A stretch of 64,000 nt of DNA from Achromobacter pulmonis (GTDB lineage Bacteria > Pseudomonadota > Gammaproteobacteria > Burkholderiales > Burkholderiaceae_B). The stretch spans positions 124,001 to 188,000 of the forward strand of contig NZ_CADIJV010000002.1 in assembly GCF_902859765.1 (NCBI RefSeq), in the 5' to 3' direction. Below are positions 39,448 to 49,443 of this stretch, piece after piece. A program made the translations under genes and the position numbers. Each line of letters opens with the position of its first letter. Within the stretch, counting starts at the first letter, position 1. The notes under the pieces were generated by a model that ran no database searches, had not been told where the DNA came from, and saw only the letters and a program-made list of their open reading frames with translations.

Positions 39448-39470
39448 CATCCCCGGTGTTGCACGCGGGT

Positions 39471-41492
39471 TCAGAACTTCACGCCCACGCCCAGCCAATA
39501 GCGGCGTCCGTCTTCGACGTAGCCGTAGTCGTCGTAGCCGACCCGCTTGTCGAACAGGTTGTAGATGCCGGCGTACACCGACACCTTCTTGTTGACGGCG
39601 TAGGAGCCGCCCAGGTCGACGAAGGTGTACGACGGCGCTACCAGCGACGTCGAGGATGGGCCGGTGATCGGCTGGCTTTCCTTGCCGCGGTAGTTGACGC
39701 GGGCCCAGGCTTCGAGTGCATCGGAGGCCTGCCAGTTGACCGTGGTGGTGAACAGGTGCTTGGGCAGCTGGTTCAACGGCTGGCCCTGGTACTGGCCGGA
39801 CTTCTGTTCCGACTTGGTGAAGGTGTAGCTGCTGGTCAGCGACCAGTCACGGCCCAGTGGCAGCTTCAGGTTGGCCTCGACGCCGCGCGACACCGCCTTG
39901 TCCACGTTCATGTAGGTGGTGGGGTTGGCGCCGAACTGGTTGGGGCCGTCGGTGCACTGCGACAGCGGGCACGCAACGCGGGTGATCTTGTCCTTGAAGT
40001 TGTTATTGAATAGGGTCAAGCCGGCATTGAAGCCTTCGCCGTCGTCATACAGCAGGCCGAGTTCCTGGGTTACCGACTTCTCGGGCGTCAGGTCGGGGTT
40101 GCCATACATGTTGCCCCCCCGGCTGACCTGGCCCCAGCCCGCGACGGTCTGGCGCAGGTCGGGGGCGCGGAACCCGGTGGACACGCCACCCTTCAGGGTC
40201 CAGCGCTCGGCCACGTGCCACACACCATACAGGCGGGGGCTGAAATGGCTGCCGAAGTTCTCGTCCTGGTCCATGCGCAGGCCGCCGGTCAGGGCGAAGC
40301 TCTCGGCCAAGCGCCATTCGTCCTCGGCGAACAGCGCCCACTGGTAGCGATCCACCTTGCTGGGCCCGCCGGCCAGTTGGTTGCCGGTCTGGTCAGTCAG
40401 GCGCTGCGTCAGGTAGGTGCCGCCCAGCGTCAGCATGTGTGCCCCCAGCGGCAGCGTCCAACTGGTCTGCAGGTCCAGGTTCTTGATCTTCATCTGGCGC
40501 GAGCGATTGTCGAACTCTTCCTGCTGCACGTAGCTATCGGACACCGCCCAGCCCCAGCGGCCCGTATGGGACAAGGCCCACTTGTTGCTGCGGTAGTCGG
40601 TTTCCGACGAGGCCGGGCAGCCGGTGCGCGGGCACGCCACGCCAGGAGCCAGCGGCGCCACGGTCTTGCCCAGCGTGTTCTCGTACTTCTGGCGGCTGGA
40701 GGTGGCTTCCAGCACGATGTCGTGACCGCGGTTGGGCGTGAGCGCCAGCTTGGCAGTGATGTTGGTGGCGTTGCGCTTGCGGTAGCCGTCAATGATGTCG
40801 TCTTCGTCGCGCTGCGTCGCCTGGCCGTATATCTGCAGACCCAGCAGGTCGTTCTTGATCGGACCTGCCAGGTAGAAGTTGCCCTGGTAGATGTCACCGG
40901 ACTTGCTGCTTTCCTGGATGGTAGTGTCCATGCGGATTTCGCCGCCCCACTCGTTGGGCACCTTGCGGGTGATGATGTTGATCACCCCACCCATGGCGTC
41001 GGAACCATACAACGACGACATCGGCCCGCGCACCACCTCGATGCGCTCGATCGCCGAGATCGGCGGCGTCCAGCCGCCTTCGACGCCGCCGGAATCGGAG
41101 TTGGTGCGGGTTTCGCGCGAATTCTGGCGCTTGCCATCGATCAGGATCAGCGTGTACTTCGGCCCCATGCCGCGCAGGCTGATGTCCTGGCGGTCGCCAC
41201 CGCCGGTGACGACCACGCCCGGCACTTCGACCAGGGCGTCGGTGACATCGCGGTAGAACTTCTTTTCGAGATCCTGGCGCGTAATCACGCTGATCGAGGC
41301 CGGCGCGTCCTGGATCTGCTGCTCGTAGCCGCTGGCCGTCACCACCACGGTATCGAGCGTCCTGGCATCGGCCGGCGCGGCCGCCTGCGCCCAGGCCGCC
41401 GGGCTCATGCCTAAGCCGGCGGCGCACAGGGCGACAGCCAGGCGGGTCTGCGGTCCGAAGGCGCGGCGCGCGGCCAGATCGTTGTTGCTCAT
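39471..41492 (-). CDS. TonB-dependent ferric-siderophore receptor (enterobactin/IrgA/CirA class)
   Basis: A 673-residue outer-membrane receptor and first gene of the siderophore import operon. The start at 41492 has a GGGAG site; the signal peptide ends at AWAQ near residue 37. DTVVVTASG is the TonB box. The plug shows DALVEVPGVVVTGG, DISLRGMGPKYTLILIDGKRQNSRETR and RIEVVRGPMSSLYGSDAMGGVINIITRK, the FepA/PfeA/IrgA/CirA pattern. Two Cys pairs in predicted surface loops (CPRTGC near residue 284, CPLSQC near 507) probably form disulfides, as in enterobactin receptors. It ends in the expected aromatic residue (GVGVKF). A Fur-like box lies 68 bases upstream, and a two-component system is divergent from it. 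Confidence 0.93.
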   Translation of the reverse strand: MSNNDLAARRAFGPQTRLAVALCAAGLGMSPAAWAQAAAPADARTLDTVVVTASGYEQQIQDAPASISVITRQDLEKKFYRDVTDALVEVPGVVVTGGGDRQDISLRGMGPKYTLILIDGKRQNSRETRTNSDSGGVEGGWTPPISAIERIEVVRGPMSSLYGSDAMGGVINIITRKVPNEWGGEIRMDTTIQESSKSGDIYQGNFYLAGPIKNDLLGLQIYGQATQRDEDDIIDGYRKRNATNITAKLALTPNRGHDIVLEATSSRQKYENTLGKTVAPLAPGVACPRTGCPASSETDYRSNKWALSHTGRWGWAVSDSYVQQEEFDNRSRQMKIKNLDLQTSWTLPLGAHMLTLGGTYLTQRLTDQTGNQLAGGPSKVDRYQWALFAEDEWRLAESFALTGGLRMDQDENFGSHFSPRLYGVWHVAERWTLKGGVSTGFRAPDLRQTVAGWGQVSRGGNMYGNPDLTPEKSVTQELGLLYDDGEGFNAGLTLFNNNFKDKITRVACPLSQCTDGPNQFGANPTTYMNVDKAVSRGVEANLKLPLGRDWSLTSSYTFTKSEQKSGQYQGQPLNQLPKHLFTTTVNWQASDALEAWARVNYRGKESQPITGPSSTSLVAPSYTFVDLGGSYAVNKKVSVYAGIYNLFDKRVGYDDYGYVEDGRRYWLGVGVKF

Positions 41493-41559
41493 GTTCAGAC
41501 TCTCCCGTCCCGGAAGCGACCGCGCCCCACGCACAACCGCTTCCGCTTCAATTTTTAAT

Positions 41560-41578
41560 GAAAACTATTCTCATATTA
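41560..41578 (-). promoter_or_regulatory. Fur-like box in the receptor operon / two-component system gap
   Basis: Read on the minus strand, TAATATGAGAATAGTTTTC agrees with the Fur consensus at 12 of 19 positions and shares the GAGAAT core of the two other boxes. It lies 68 bases before the receptor start and 119 before the response regulator start, so it could affect both directions. The whole gap is AT-rich. Confidence 0.5.
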
Positions 41579-41696
41579 GAATTGAGGCCTTCCGAGGACT
41601 GCAACACGCTTTCCGCAACTTTTACTTTCTTCGCACTTCTTGACACTCCAGCCGCCGGCGAGCCGCTATGCTGCCGGGGCAACAGCACCCAAGCGC

Positions 41697-42409
<713 letters not shown>

Positions 42410-42410
<1 letters not shown>

Positions 42411-43804
42411 TGCACTGGCTGCCGATCCGCTCTCTCTTCTGGCGCGCCTTCCTGACTTTCTGGGGCGCGATGGCCGTCATCCTGGTCTGCGGCATGATGC
42501 TGACCGCGACCGTGGCCTGGTACCGCGTCGATTCACTCGACGGCCTGAACCCCGGCAACCTGACACGCGATGCCGCCCAGATCGCGCGCAGCGAAGGCAC
42601 CAACGGGCTGCGCCGCTGGTTGCAAGCCATGGACGCCCGCTATTCCGCGCTCAAGATCTACATCGTCGACGCGCGCGACCACGACATCCTCGGCCGCCAG
42701 TTGCCAACCCGGCTTAACGACTGGCTGGCCGCATTCCGCGCCGCGCCGGACCCCGGCCAGGTCGCCGCCATCGACTTACCCGCCGATCCGGCCGCGCTGC
42801 GCGTGTCCTGGTGGGATCCGCAGTGGCTGGTACTGCCGGATCACAGCGAATTGCTGATGCTGTTCCTGCCGTTCGACTCATCGCACTGGGAGGTCCTGGG
42901 CCTGACGCCGGTCGCGCTGGGCTTGCTGCTGTTCGCCCTGGCGATCACGGCGCCATTTTGCTGGGCCCTGACGCGCCAGGTGGCTGCGCCGCTGGACCAG
43001 CTACGCCGCGCCGCGCGCGCCCTGGCCGCCGGCCGGCTCGATACCCGCACGCCCGACGCGCTATCACTGCGCAAGGATGAGCTCGGCCTGCTGGCGCGCG
43101 ATTTCGACGCCATGGCCAGCCGCCTGCAGGCATTGGTCGACACCCGCGAACAACTGCTGCGCAACATTGCCCACGAACTGCGTTCGCCGCTCGCGCGGTT
43201 GCGCCTGGGCGTCGAACTGGCGCGCCGCAAGGACGAACGCCAGGATGTGCAGTTGGACCGCATGGAACGCGAATGCGAGCGGCTGGACACGCTGGTCGGC
43301 AGCACCCTGCGGCTGGCGCGCATGGGCGCGCTGCCCCATCCCACCGAAGCGCTGGATCTGACGGACGTGGTTGAGGACGTGGTGCAGGATGCGCGCTTCG
43401 AGGCAGGCGAACGCCATATCGCGATCCACTGGAACCGCCCGGCGCCGCTACGCGTCGCCGCCGACCGCGATGGCCTGGCCAGTGCCATTGAAAACGTGCT
43501 GCGCAATGCCCTGCGCTTCGCGCCCGCGGGCGGCACCATCCAGGTACGTCTGCTGGCGGATGCCGACGAGGCCTGCCTGGAGATCGAAGACAACGGGCCC
43601 GGCGTGGCGGAAAAAGAGCTGGCGTACCTGTTCGAACCGTTCTACCAGGGCACCTCGGCCAGCGGTGCCCGCGCGGGCGGCGCCGGCCTGGGCCTGAGTA
43701 TCGCCCGCGCCGCGGTGGCGGCGCACCGCGGCCGAATCTCGGCGCGTAACGGCACCCCCCACGGCCTGAGCGTACGCATCGAACTGCCGCGCGCGGCCGA
43801 TTGA
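42410..43804 (+). CDS. Sensor histidine kinase (CpxA/PfeS-like layout)
   Basis: A 464-residue membrane kinase. TM1 spans about residues 12-37, a periplasmic sensor domain 38-160, TM2 about 163-186, and HAMP to about 240. His255 lies in NIAHELRSPLARLRL. Further boxes are the N box NVLRNALRFAP, G1 IEDNGPGVAE, F box FEPFYQGT and G2 GAGLGLSIARA. The RNIAHELRSPLARLR form is shared by CpxA and PfeS types. It is translationally coupled to its regulator gene. The periplasmic domain would sense an envelope signal, possibly the ferric siderophore. Confidence 0.93.
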
Positions 43805-43836
43805 GGCCCCGCCGTCCACCACAGCCGGCACGCGCC

Positions 43837-44652
43837 TCACTCGTCAGCCAGGATTGCGGCCGCCAGCCGCGGCAATACGCGCAAGGCATTGGCCGTGGTG
43901 GCCTGCGCCACCTGCGCCGGGGAAATGCCGCGCAACGCCGCCAGCGCCTGGGCGATACGCGCCAGTTCACCCGGCCGGTTGCGCCGCTGCGGCGGATGCA
44001 GCCAGGCCGGCGGAATGTCCGGCGCGTCGGTCTCCAGCACCAGATGGCGCAGGTCGATGTCGGTGGCATGGCGGCGGATCTGCAAGGCCCGCTCGTAGGT
44101 CATGGCCCCGCCCAGACCCAGCGCGAAACCCTGCTCGACAAAGGCCTGGGCCTGCTGCGCGCTGCCATTGAATGCATGCGCGATGCCGCCGATGCGGCCA
44201 TGGCGCCGCAGGTACTTCAACAGGATGTCCTGCGATTTGCGCACATGCAGCAACACCGGCAGGCCGAACTCGTCGGCCAGCGCCAATTGCGCGGCATAGA
44301 AACGTTCCTGCCGCGCGCGCGGCTCGCCCGCGGCGATCTCGGGCACGAAGAAATCCAGGCCGATCTCGCCGATGGCCACGAAACGCGGGTCGCCCAGCGA
44401 CGCGCGCACGGCCACGCGCAGCGCGTCCAGATCGGCATCGTCGGCGCGCGACACATAGAGCGGGTGGATGCCCAGGGCATAGGCGCCGCCGGCCACCTGC
44501 GCGGCCAGGTCGCGCACCGCGGCGAAGTTGGCGCGTTCCACCGCGGGAATGACAATGGCCTGCACGCCGGCCTCGAGCGCATGTTCCGCCACCTGGACGC
44601 GGTCGGCGTCGAACTCGGCGGCATCGAGGTGGCAATGGGTGTCGATCAGCAT
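43837..44652 (-). CDS. TatD-family metal-dependent deoxyribonuclease
   Basis: A 271-residue TIM-barrel hydrolase. The N-terminal DTHCHLD motif, ALGIHPLY, AIGEIGLDFFV, the PVLLHVRKSQ segment, and the C-terminal LETDAPDIPPAW with its metal-binding Asp are all present. Family members are 3'-5' exonucleases involved in DNA repair or apoptosis-like fragmentation; despite the name they are not part of Tat export. It lies next to lolD on the same strand, 48 bases downstream, a common neighbourhood in betaproteobacteria. Confidence 0.92.
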   Translation of the reverse strand: MLIDTHCHLDAAEFDADRVQVAEHALEAGVQAIVIPAVERANFAAVRDLAAQVAGGAYALGIHPLYVSRADDADLDALRVAVRASLGDPRFVAIGEIGLDFFVPEIAAGEPRARQERFYAAQLALADEFGLPVLLHVRKSQDILLKYLRRHGRIGGIAHAFNGSAQQAQAFVEQGFALGLGGAMTYERALQIRRHATDIDLRHLVLETDAPDIPPAWLHPPQRRNRPGELARIAQALAALRGISPAQVAQATTANALRVLPRLAAAILADE

Positions 44653-44700
44653 GGGCGCGGCCTCCTTGCCCGATTATCGCGCCCGCCAGCGGGGCAGGCC

Positions 44701-45382
<682 letters not shown>

Positions 45383-45390
<8 letters not shown>

Positions 45391-46663
45391 GGCGCAGCAC
45401 CTGTGCGGGTTGCAGGCGCGAAGCACGCCAGCTGGGATACAAGGTCGCCAGCAGCGACAGCACCAGGGAAGTCACGCCGATGGTCACGATGTCGCCCACC
45501 TGCGGGTCGGACGGCAACGCGCTGATGAAGTAGATCTCGCGCGGCAGGAAATGCACGCCCAGCAGGCGCTCGATGAACGGCACGATGACATCGACGTTGT
45601 AGGCGATGAGGATGCCGCCGGCCACGCCCAGCAGCGTGCCGATGACGCCGATCAGCGCGCCCTGCACCAGGAAGATGCGCGCCACTTCGCCCGGCCCGGC
45701 GCCCAGCGTGCGCAGGATGGCGATGTCCGATTGCTTGTCCTTGACCGCCATCACCAGCGAGGACAGCAGGTTGAAGGCGGCCACGGCGACGATCAGCGCC
45801 AGGATCAGGAACATCATGCGCTTTTCGGTCTGCACGGCGGCGAACCAGGTGCGGTTGTTGCGCGACCAGTCGCTGGCCATGACATACGGCGGCAGCACCT
45901 TGCGCAGCTCGGCCGCCACCTCGGGCGCCTTCTGCATGTCGGCGATGCGCAGACGCACGCCGGCGGTGCCACTGTCGCGGAACACCTTGGCGGCATCTTC
46001 GTTATCGACGAAGGCCAGCGAGGAATCGTATTCGTAATGGCCCGACGAGAACACGCCGACCACGGTGAACTGGCGCATGCGCGGCGCGAAACCGGCCGGG
46101 CTGATGGAGCCCTGCGGCGCCAGCATCAGCAGCGTGTCGCCCACCTTGACGCCCATGCCGTCGGCCAGCTCGTTGCCCAGCACCACGCCAAAGCCGCCCG
46201 GCTTCAGGTCGGTCAGCTTGCCCGACACCATCTGCCGCGGCAGGTCCGAGACATTGCCCTCGGTGACCGGGTCGATGCCGCGCACCTGCACCCCGCGCAA
46301 GGCCTGGCCGCGCACCAGCATGCCCTGCGCCGCCACGAACGGCGCGCCGGCCTTGACCTCGGGGTTGCGCTTGGCGGCGTCGGCGAACTGCTGCCACTGC
46401 GCCAGCACGCGCTCGGGCGCGGCGCCGGGAATGTAGAGCTCGATGTGCGGCAGCACCGACAGCATCCGGTCGCGGACCTCTTTCTGGAAGCCGTTCATGA
46501 CCGACAGCACCACGATCAGGGCGGCAACGCCCAGCGCGATGCCGGCCATGGAACTGGCGGCGATGAAAGAGATGAAGCGATCGCGGCGGCCGCGTCGCTG
46601 GCGGATCCGGGCCAACCCGGCATAGCGGGCGCCGATCCAGAGTTCGTAGGGTATTTTCAGCAC
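45383..46663 (-). CDS. lolC: Lipoprotein-releasing system permease LolC/E
   Basis: A 426-residue inner-membrane permease with four transmembrane helices: one near residue 35-60 and three in the C-terminal FtsX domain (about 275-420). The N-terminal PYELWIGARYAGLARIRQRRGRRDRFISFIAASSMAGIALGVAALIVVLSVMNGF is the LolC/E signature region. The large periplasmic domain (about 65-270) binds lipoprotein and LolA. No second permease gene is adjacent, which suggests a homodimeric arrangement or a separate lolE elsewhere. Overlaps lolD. Confidence 0.94.
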
Positions 46664-46806
46664 GAGCGCATTATGGCATTAACCGGCCGCATCACCGTCC
46701 CCGGAATGCGGGAAGGAAAGACAAGCCGTGACAAGCTATGGCAATCCGGGCCGGGCTTAGTTCCCGCATTGGTTGGCTCCCCCCGCCAGCGACTACAATC
46801 CCGGCC

Positions 46807-47745
46807 ATGCTGATCGTCATCCCGGGCGCCTTGCCCGCCCTTCCCGTCGCCGCGGAACTGGCCAAACTGCTGCCCCGGCACGCCCCTACCCTGCACCGCT
46901 GGCTGCAAGCCGGCGCCGCCCGGGTCCAGGCCCACGATATCCGCGCCCAGGGCTGTACCGCGTTCGAAGCCTGGCAATTGCGCCGCGCCGGCTACACCCC
47001 GGAGCCCGGCCTGCTCCCCGGCGCCGGATTGGGCCCCTTGCTGGCCGGCGGCCAGCACAACGGCGCGCCCGTCTGGCTGGCCGAACTGGTGCATCTGGCT
47101 CTGGGCACCGATCAGGCCACCCTGCTCGATCCCGCCCAAATGGACCTGCGCGAGGCCGAAACGGCCGCGCTGCTGGACACTGCCCGTCCGCTGTTCGACG
47201 ACAGCGGCTTCGCCGTCGAGCCGCTGTCGGCCACCCGCTGGCGCCTGCGCCTACCGGACGACATGCGGCCCCAGACCGCCAGCCCCCTGGCGGTGGCCGG
47301 CAAACGCCTGAACGAGTGGTGGCGCCAGGACACCGCAACCCGCCCGTGGCGCCGGCTGCTCAACGAAATCCAGATGGCGTGGCATGAGCATCCGGTCAAC
47401 GAGGCCCGCGCCGCGCGCGGCCTGCCGCCCGTCAATGCCCTGTGGCTGTATGGCGGCGGCACCCCTTGGACCGTGGCGCCGGCCGGCCCGGCGCAGATCA
47501 TCACCGATCTGGATGCCCCGCACCGCGCCGGCGACTGGGCCGCCTGGCTCGACGCCCTGCCCGGGCTCGAGGCGCGGCTGCAGCCGCTGGCCGGCCCCAA
47601 GGGCCTGCCGCAAGCGCCTGCCGACCTGCTGCTGCTGGGCGACGATCGCAGCGCCACCCTCACCCTGAAACCGCGCGGGGGCCTGCTCGGCTTGCTGCCC
47701 GCGCCCAAGAAAAACTGGAGCGCCTGGTGGTCTCACCCCGCTTAA
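46807..47745 (+). CDS. Phosphoglycerate-mutase-like regulator protein preceding recJ
   Basis: A 312-residue cytoplasmic protein of the family often labelled as predicted 2,3-bisphosphoglycerate-independent phosphoglycerate mutase or regulatory protein, which is conserved upstream of recJ in betaproteobacteria. It starts with MLIVIPGALPALPVAAELAKLLP. The middle includes RLRLPDDMRPQTASPLAVAGKRLNEWWRQ and the later NALWLYGGGTPW motif. I see no complete metal-binding set of the mutase, so enzymatic activity is doubtful. It overlaps recJ by 19 bases. Function not established. Confidence 0.78.
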   Translation: MLIVIPGALPALPVAAELAKLLPRHAPTLHRWLQAGAARVQAHDIRAQGCTAFEAWQLRRAGYTPEPGLLPGAGLGPLLAGGQHNGAPVWLAELVHLALGTDQATLLDPAQMDLREAETAALLDTARPLFDDSGFAVEPLSATRWRLRLPDDMRPQTASPLAVAGKRLNEWWRQDTATRPWRRLLNEIQMAWHEHPVNEARAARGLPPVNALWLYGGGTPWTVAPAGPAQIITDLDAPHRAGDWAAWLDALPGLEARLQPLAGPKGLPQAPADLLLLGDDRSATLTLKPRGGLLGLLPAPKKNWSAWWSHPA

Positions 47746-49427
47746 CCATCCGCCGCGCCGACCTCGCCGCCTGCCATGCCCTGGAAGCCTCGGGCATCCA
47801 CCCGCTGCTGGCGCGCCTGTGGGCCGCGCGCGGCGTCACCCATCCCGACCAGACCAAGCTGGCCTGGCCCGCGATGCTGCCGCCAGCCGGCCTGACGCAT
47901 TCCGCCCACGCCGCCGGCGTGCTGGCCGATGCCATCCAGGCCGGCAAGAAGCTGCTGATCGTGGCCGACTACGACTGCGACGGCGCCACCGCCTGCGCGG
48001 TCGGCCTGCGCGCCCTGTCGGCCATGGGCGCCAACGTCGACTTCCTGGTGCCGAACCGCTTCGAAACCGGCTACGGCCTGTCGCCGGCGGTGGTCGAACT
48101 GGCCTGCCGCCATCGCGCCGGCAAGCCCGACATCATCATCACCGTGGACAACGGCATCGCCAGCGTCGACGGCGTGGCCGCGGCCAACGCCGCCGGCATC
48201 GGCGTGGTCATCACCGACCACCACCTGCCGGGCGACACGCTGCCCGATGCCCTGGCCATCGTCAACCCGAACCAGCCGGGCTGCGGTTTCCCGTCCAAGA
48301 ACCTGGCGGGCGTCGGCGTCATCTTCTACATGATGCTGGCGCTGCGCGCCGAACTGCGCCGCCGCGGCGTCTATGCGCCGGACGGCGGGCCGCGCCTGGA
48401 CGCGCTGTCCGATCTGGTGGCGCTGGGCACCGTGGCCGACGTGGTCAAGCTGGACGCCAACAATCGCCTGCTGGTCACGCAAGGCCTGCAACGCATGCGC
48501 AGCGGCCGCCTGCAACCCGGCCTGCGCGCCCTGTTCGCCGTGGCCGGCCGCGAGCCGCGCGCCGCCAACGGCTTCGACCTGGGCTTTGCGCTGGGCCCGC
48601 GCATCAATGCCGCCGGCCGCCTGGCCGACATGAGCCTGGGCATCGCCTGCCTGACTACCGACGACGAGGCCCAGGCGCTGGAAATGGCGCGCGAACTGGA
48701 CAACATCAACCGCGAGCGCCGCACCATCGAGGCCGAGATGCGGGAGCAGGCCATGGCCGCCATGGAAGCGCCGGATGCCGCGCCCGGCGCCACGGTCTGC
48801 GTGTTCGACCCGGGCTGGCACCAGGGCGTGGTCGGCCTGGTGGCCTCGCGCCTGAAGGAAAAGTTCTGGCGTCCCACCCTGGCCTTCGCGCCTGCCGGCG
48901 ATGACGAAATCCGCGGCTCGGGCCGCTCGATTCCCGACGTACACCTGCGCGACGTGCTGGACCTGGTGTCCAAGCGCCATCCCAACCTGATCCGCAAATT
49001 CGGCGGCCACGCCATGGCGGCCGGGCTGACGCTGGGCCGCGACGATTTCCCGGCCTTCGCCCCCGCCTTCGATGCCGCCGTGCGCGAACTGACGGGCCGC
49101 GACAGCTTCGAACCCGTCATCGAAACCGACGGTTCGCTCGAATCCGGCTACGCCAACGCCGAGGTCGCCGGCCTGCTGCAGCAACAGGTATGGGGCGCGG
49201 GCTTTGCCGCGCCGCTGTTCCTGGACGAATTCGTGGTGCGCAACCAGCGCCTGGTCGGCGAAAAGCACCTGAAGCTGTCCCTGGAACGCGGCCACCAGCG
49301 GTTCGACGCCATCTGGTTCGGCCATGACCAGTCGCTACCCGAACACATCCAGGCAGCCTACCGGCTGGAGCAGAATGTGTGGAACGGCATGGTGTCGGTC
49401 CAGTTGGTCATCGAACACGCCGGGTGA
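47727..49427 (+). CDS. recJ: Single-stranded-DNA-specific exonuclease RecJ
   Basis: 5'-3' exonuclease of the DHH family acting in RecFOR recombination and mismatch repair. The product is 566 residues from a GTG start at 47727 chosen for the GGAG site six bases upstream; the frame also runs back into the previous gene. Catalytic motifs are present in order: VADYDCDGATACAV (motif I), TVDNGIASVDGV, VVITDHHLPGD (DHH motif) and LVALGTVADVV. The DHHA1 domain follows with FGGHAMAAGLTL near residue 425. Overlap with the upstream gene implies co-expression. Confidence 0.95.
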   Translation: MVSPRLTIRRADLAACHALEASGIHPLLARLWAARGVTHPDQTKLAWPAMLPPAGLTHSAHAAGVLADAIQAGKKLLIVADYDCDGATACAVGLRALSAMGANVDFLVPNRFETGYGLSPAVVELACRHRAGKPDIIITVDNGIASVDGVAAANAAGIGVVITDHHLPGDTLPDALAIVNPNQPGCGFPSKNLAGVGVIFYMMLALRAELRRRGVYAPDGGPRLDALSDLVALGTVADVVKLDANNRLLVTQGLQRMRSGRLQPGLRALFAVAGREPRAANGFDLGFALGPRINAAGRLADMSLGIACLTTDDEAQALEMARELDNINRERRTIEAEMREQAMAAMEAPDAAPGATVCVFDPGWHQGVVGLVASRLKEKFWRPTLAFAPAGDDEIRGSGRSIPDVHLRDVLDLVSKRHPNLIRKFGGHAMAAGLTLGRDDFPAFAPAFDAAVRELTGRDSFEPVIETDGSLESGYANAEVAGLLQQQVWGAGFAAPLFLDEFVVRNQRLVGEKHLKLSLERGHQRFDAIWFGHDQSLPEHIQAAYRLEQNVWNGMVSVQLVIEHAG

Positions 49428-49443
49428 TGCGGCCCACGCCGGC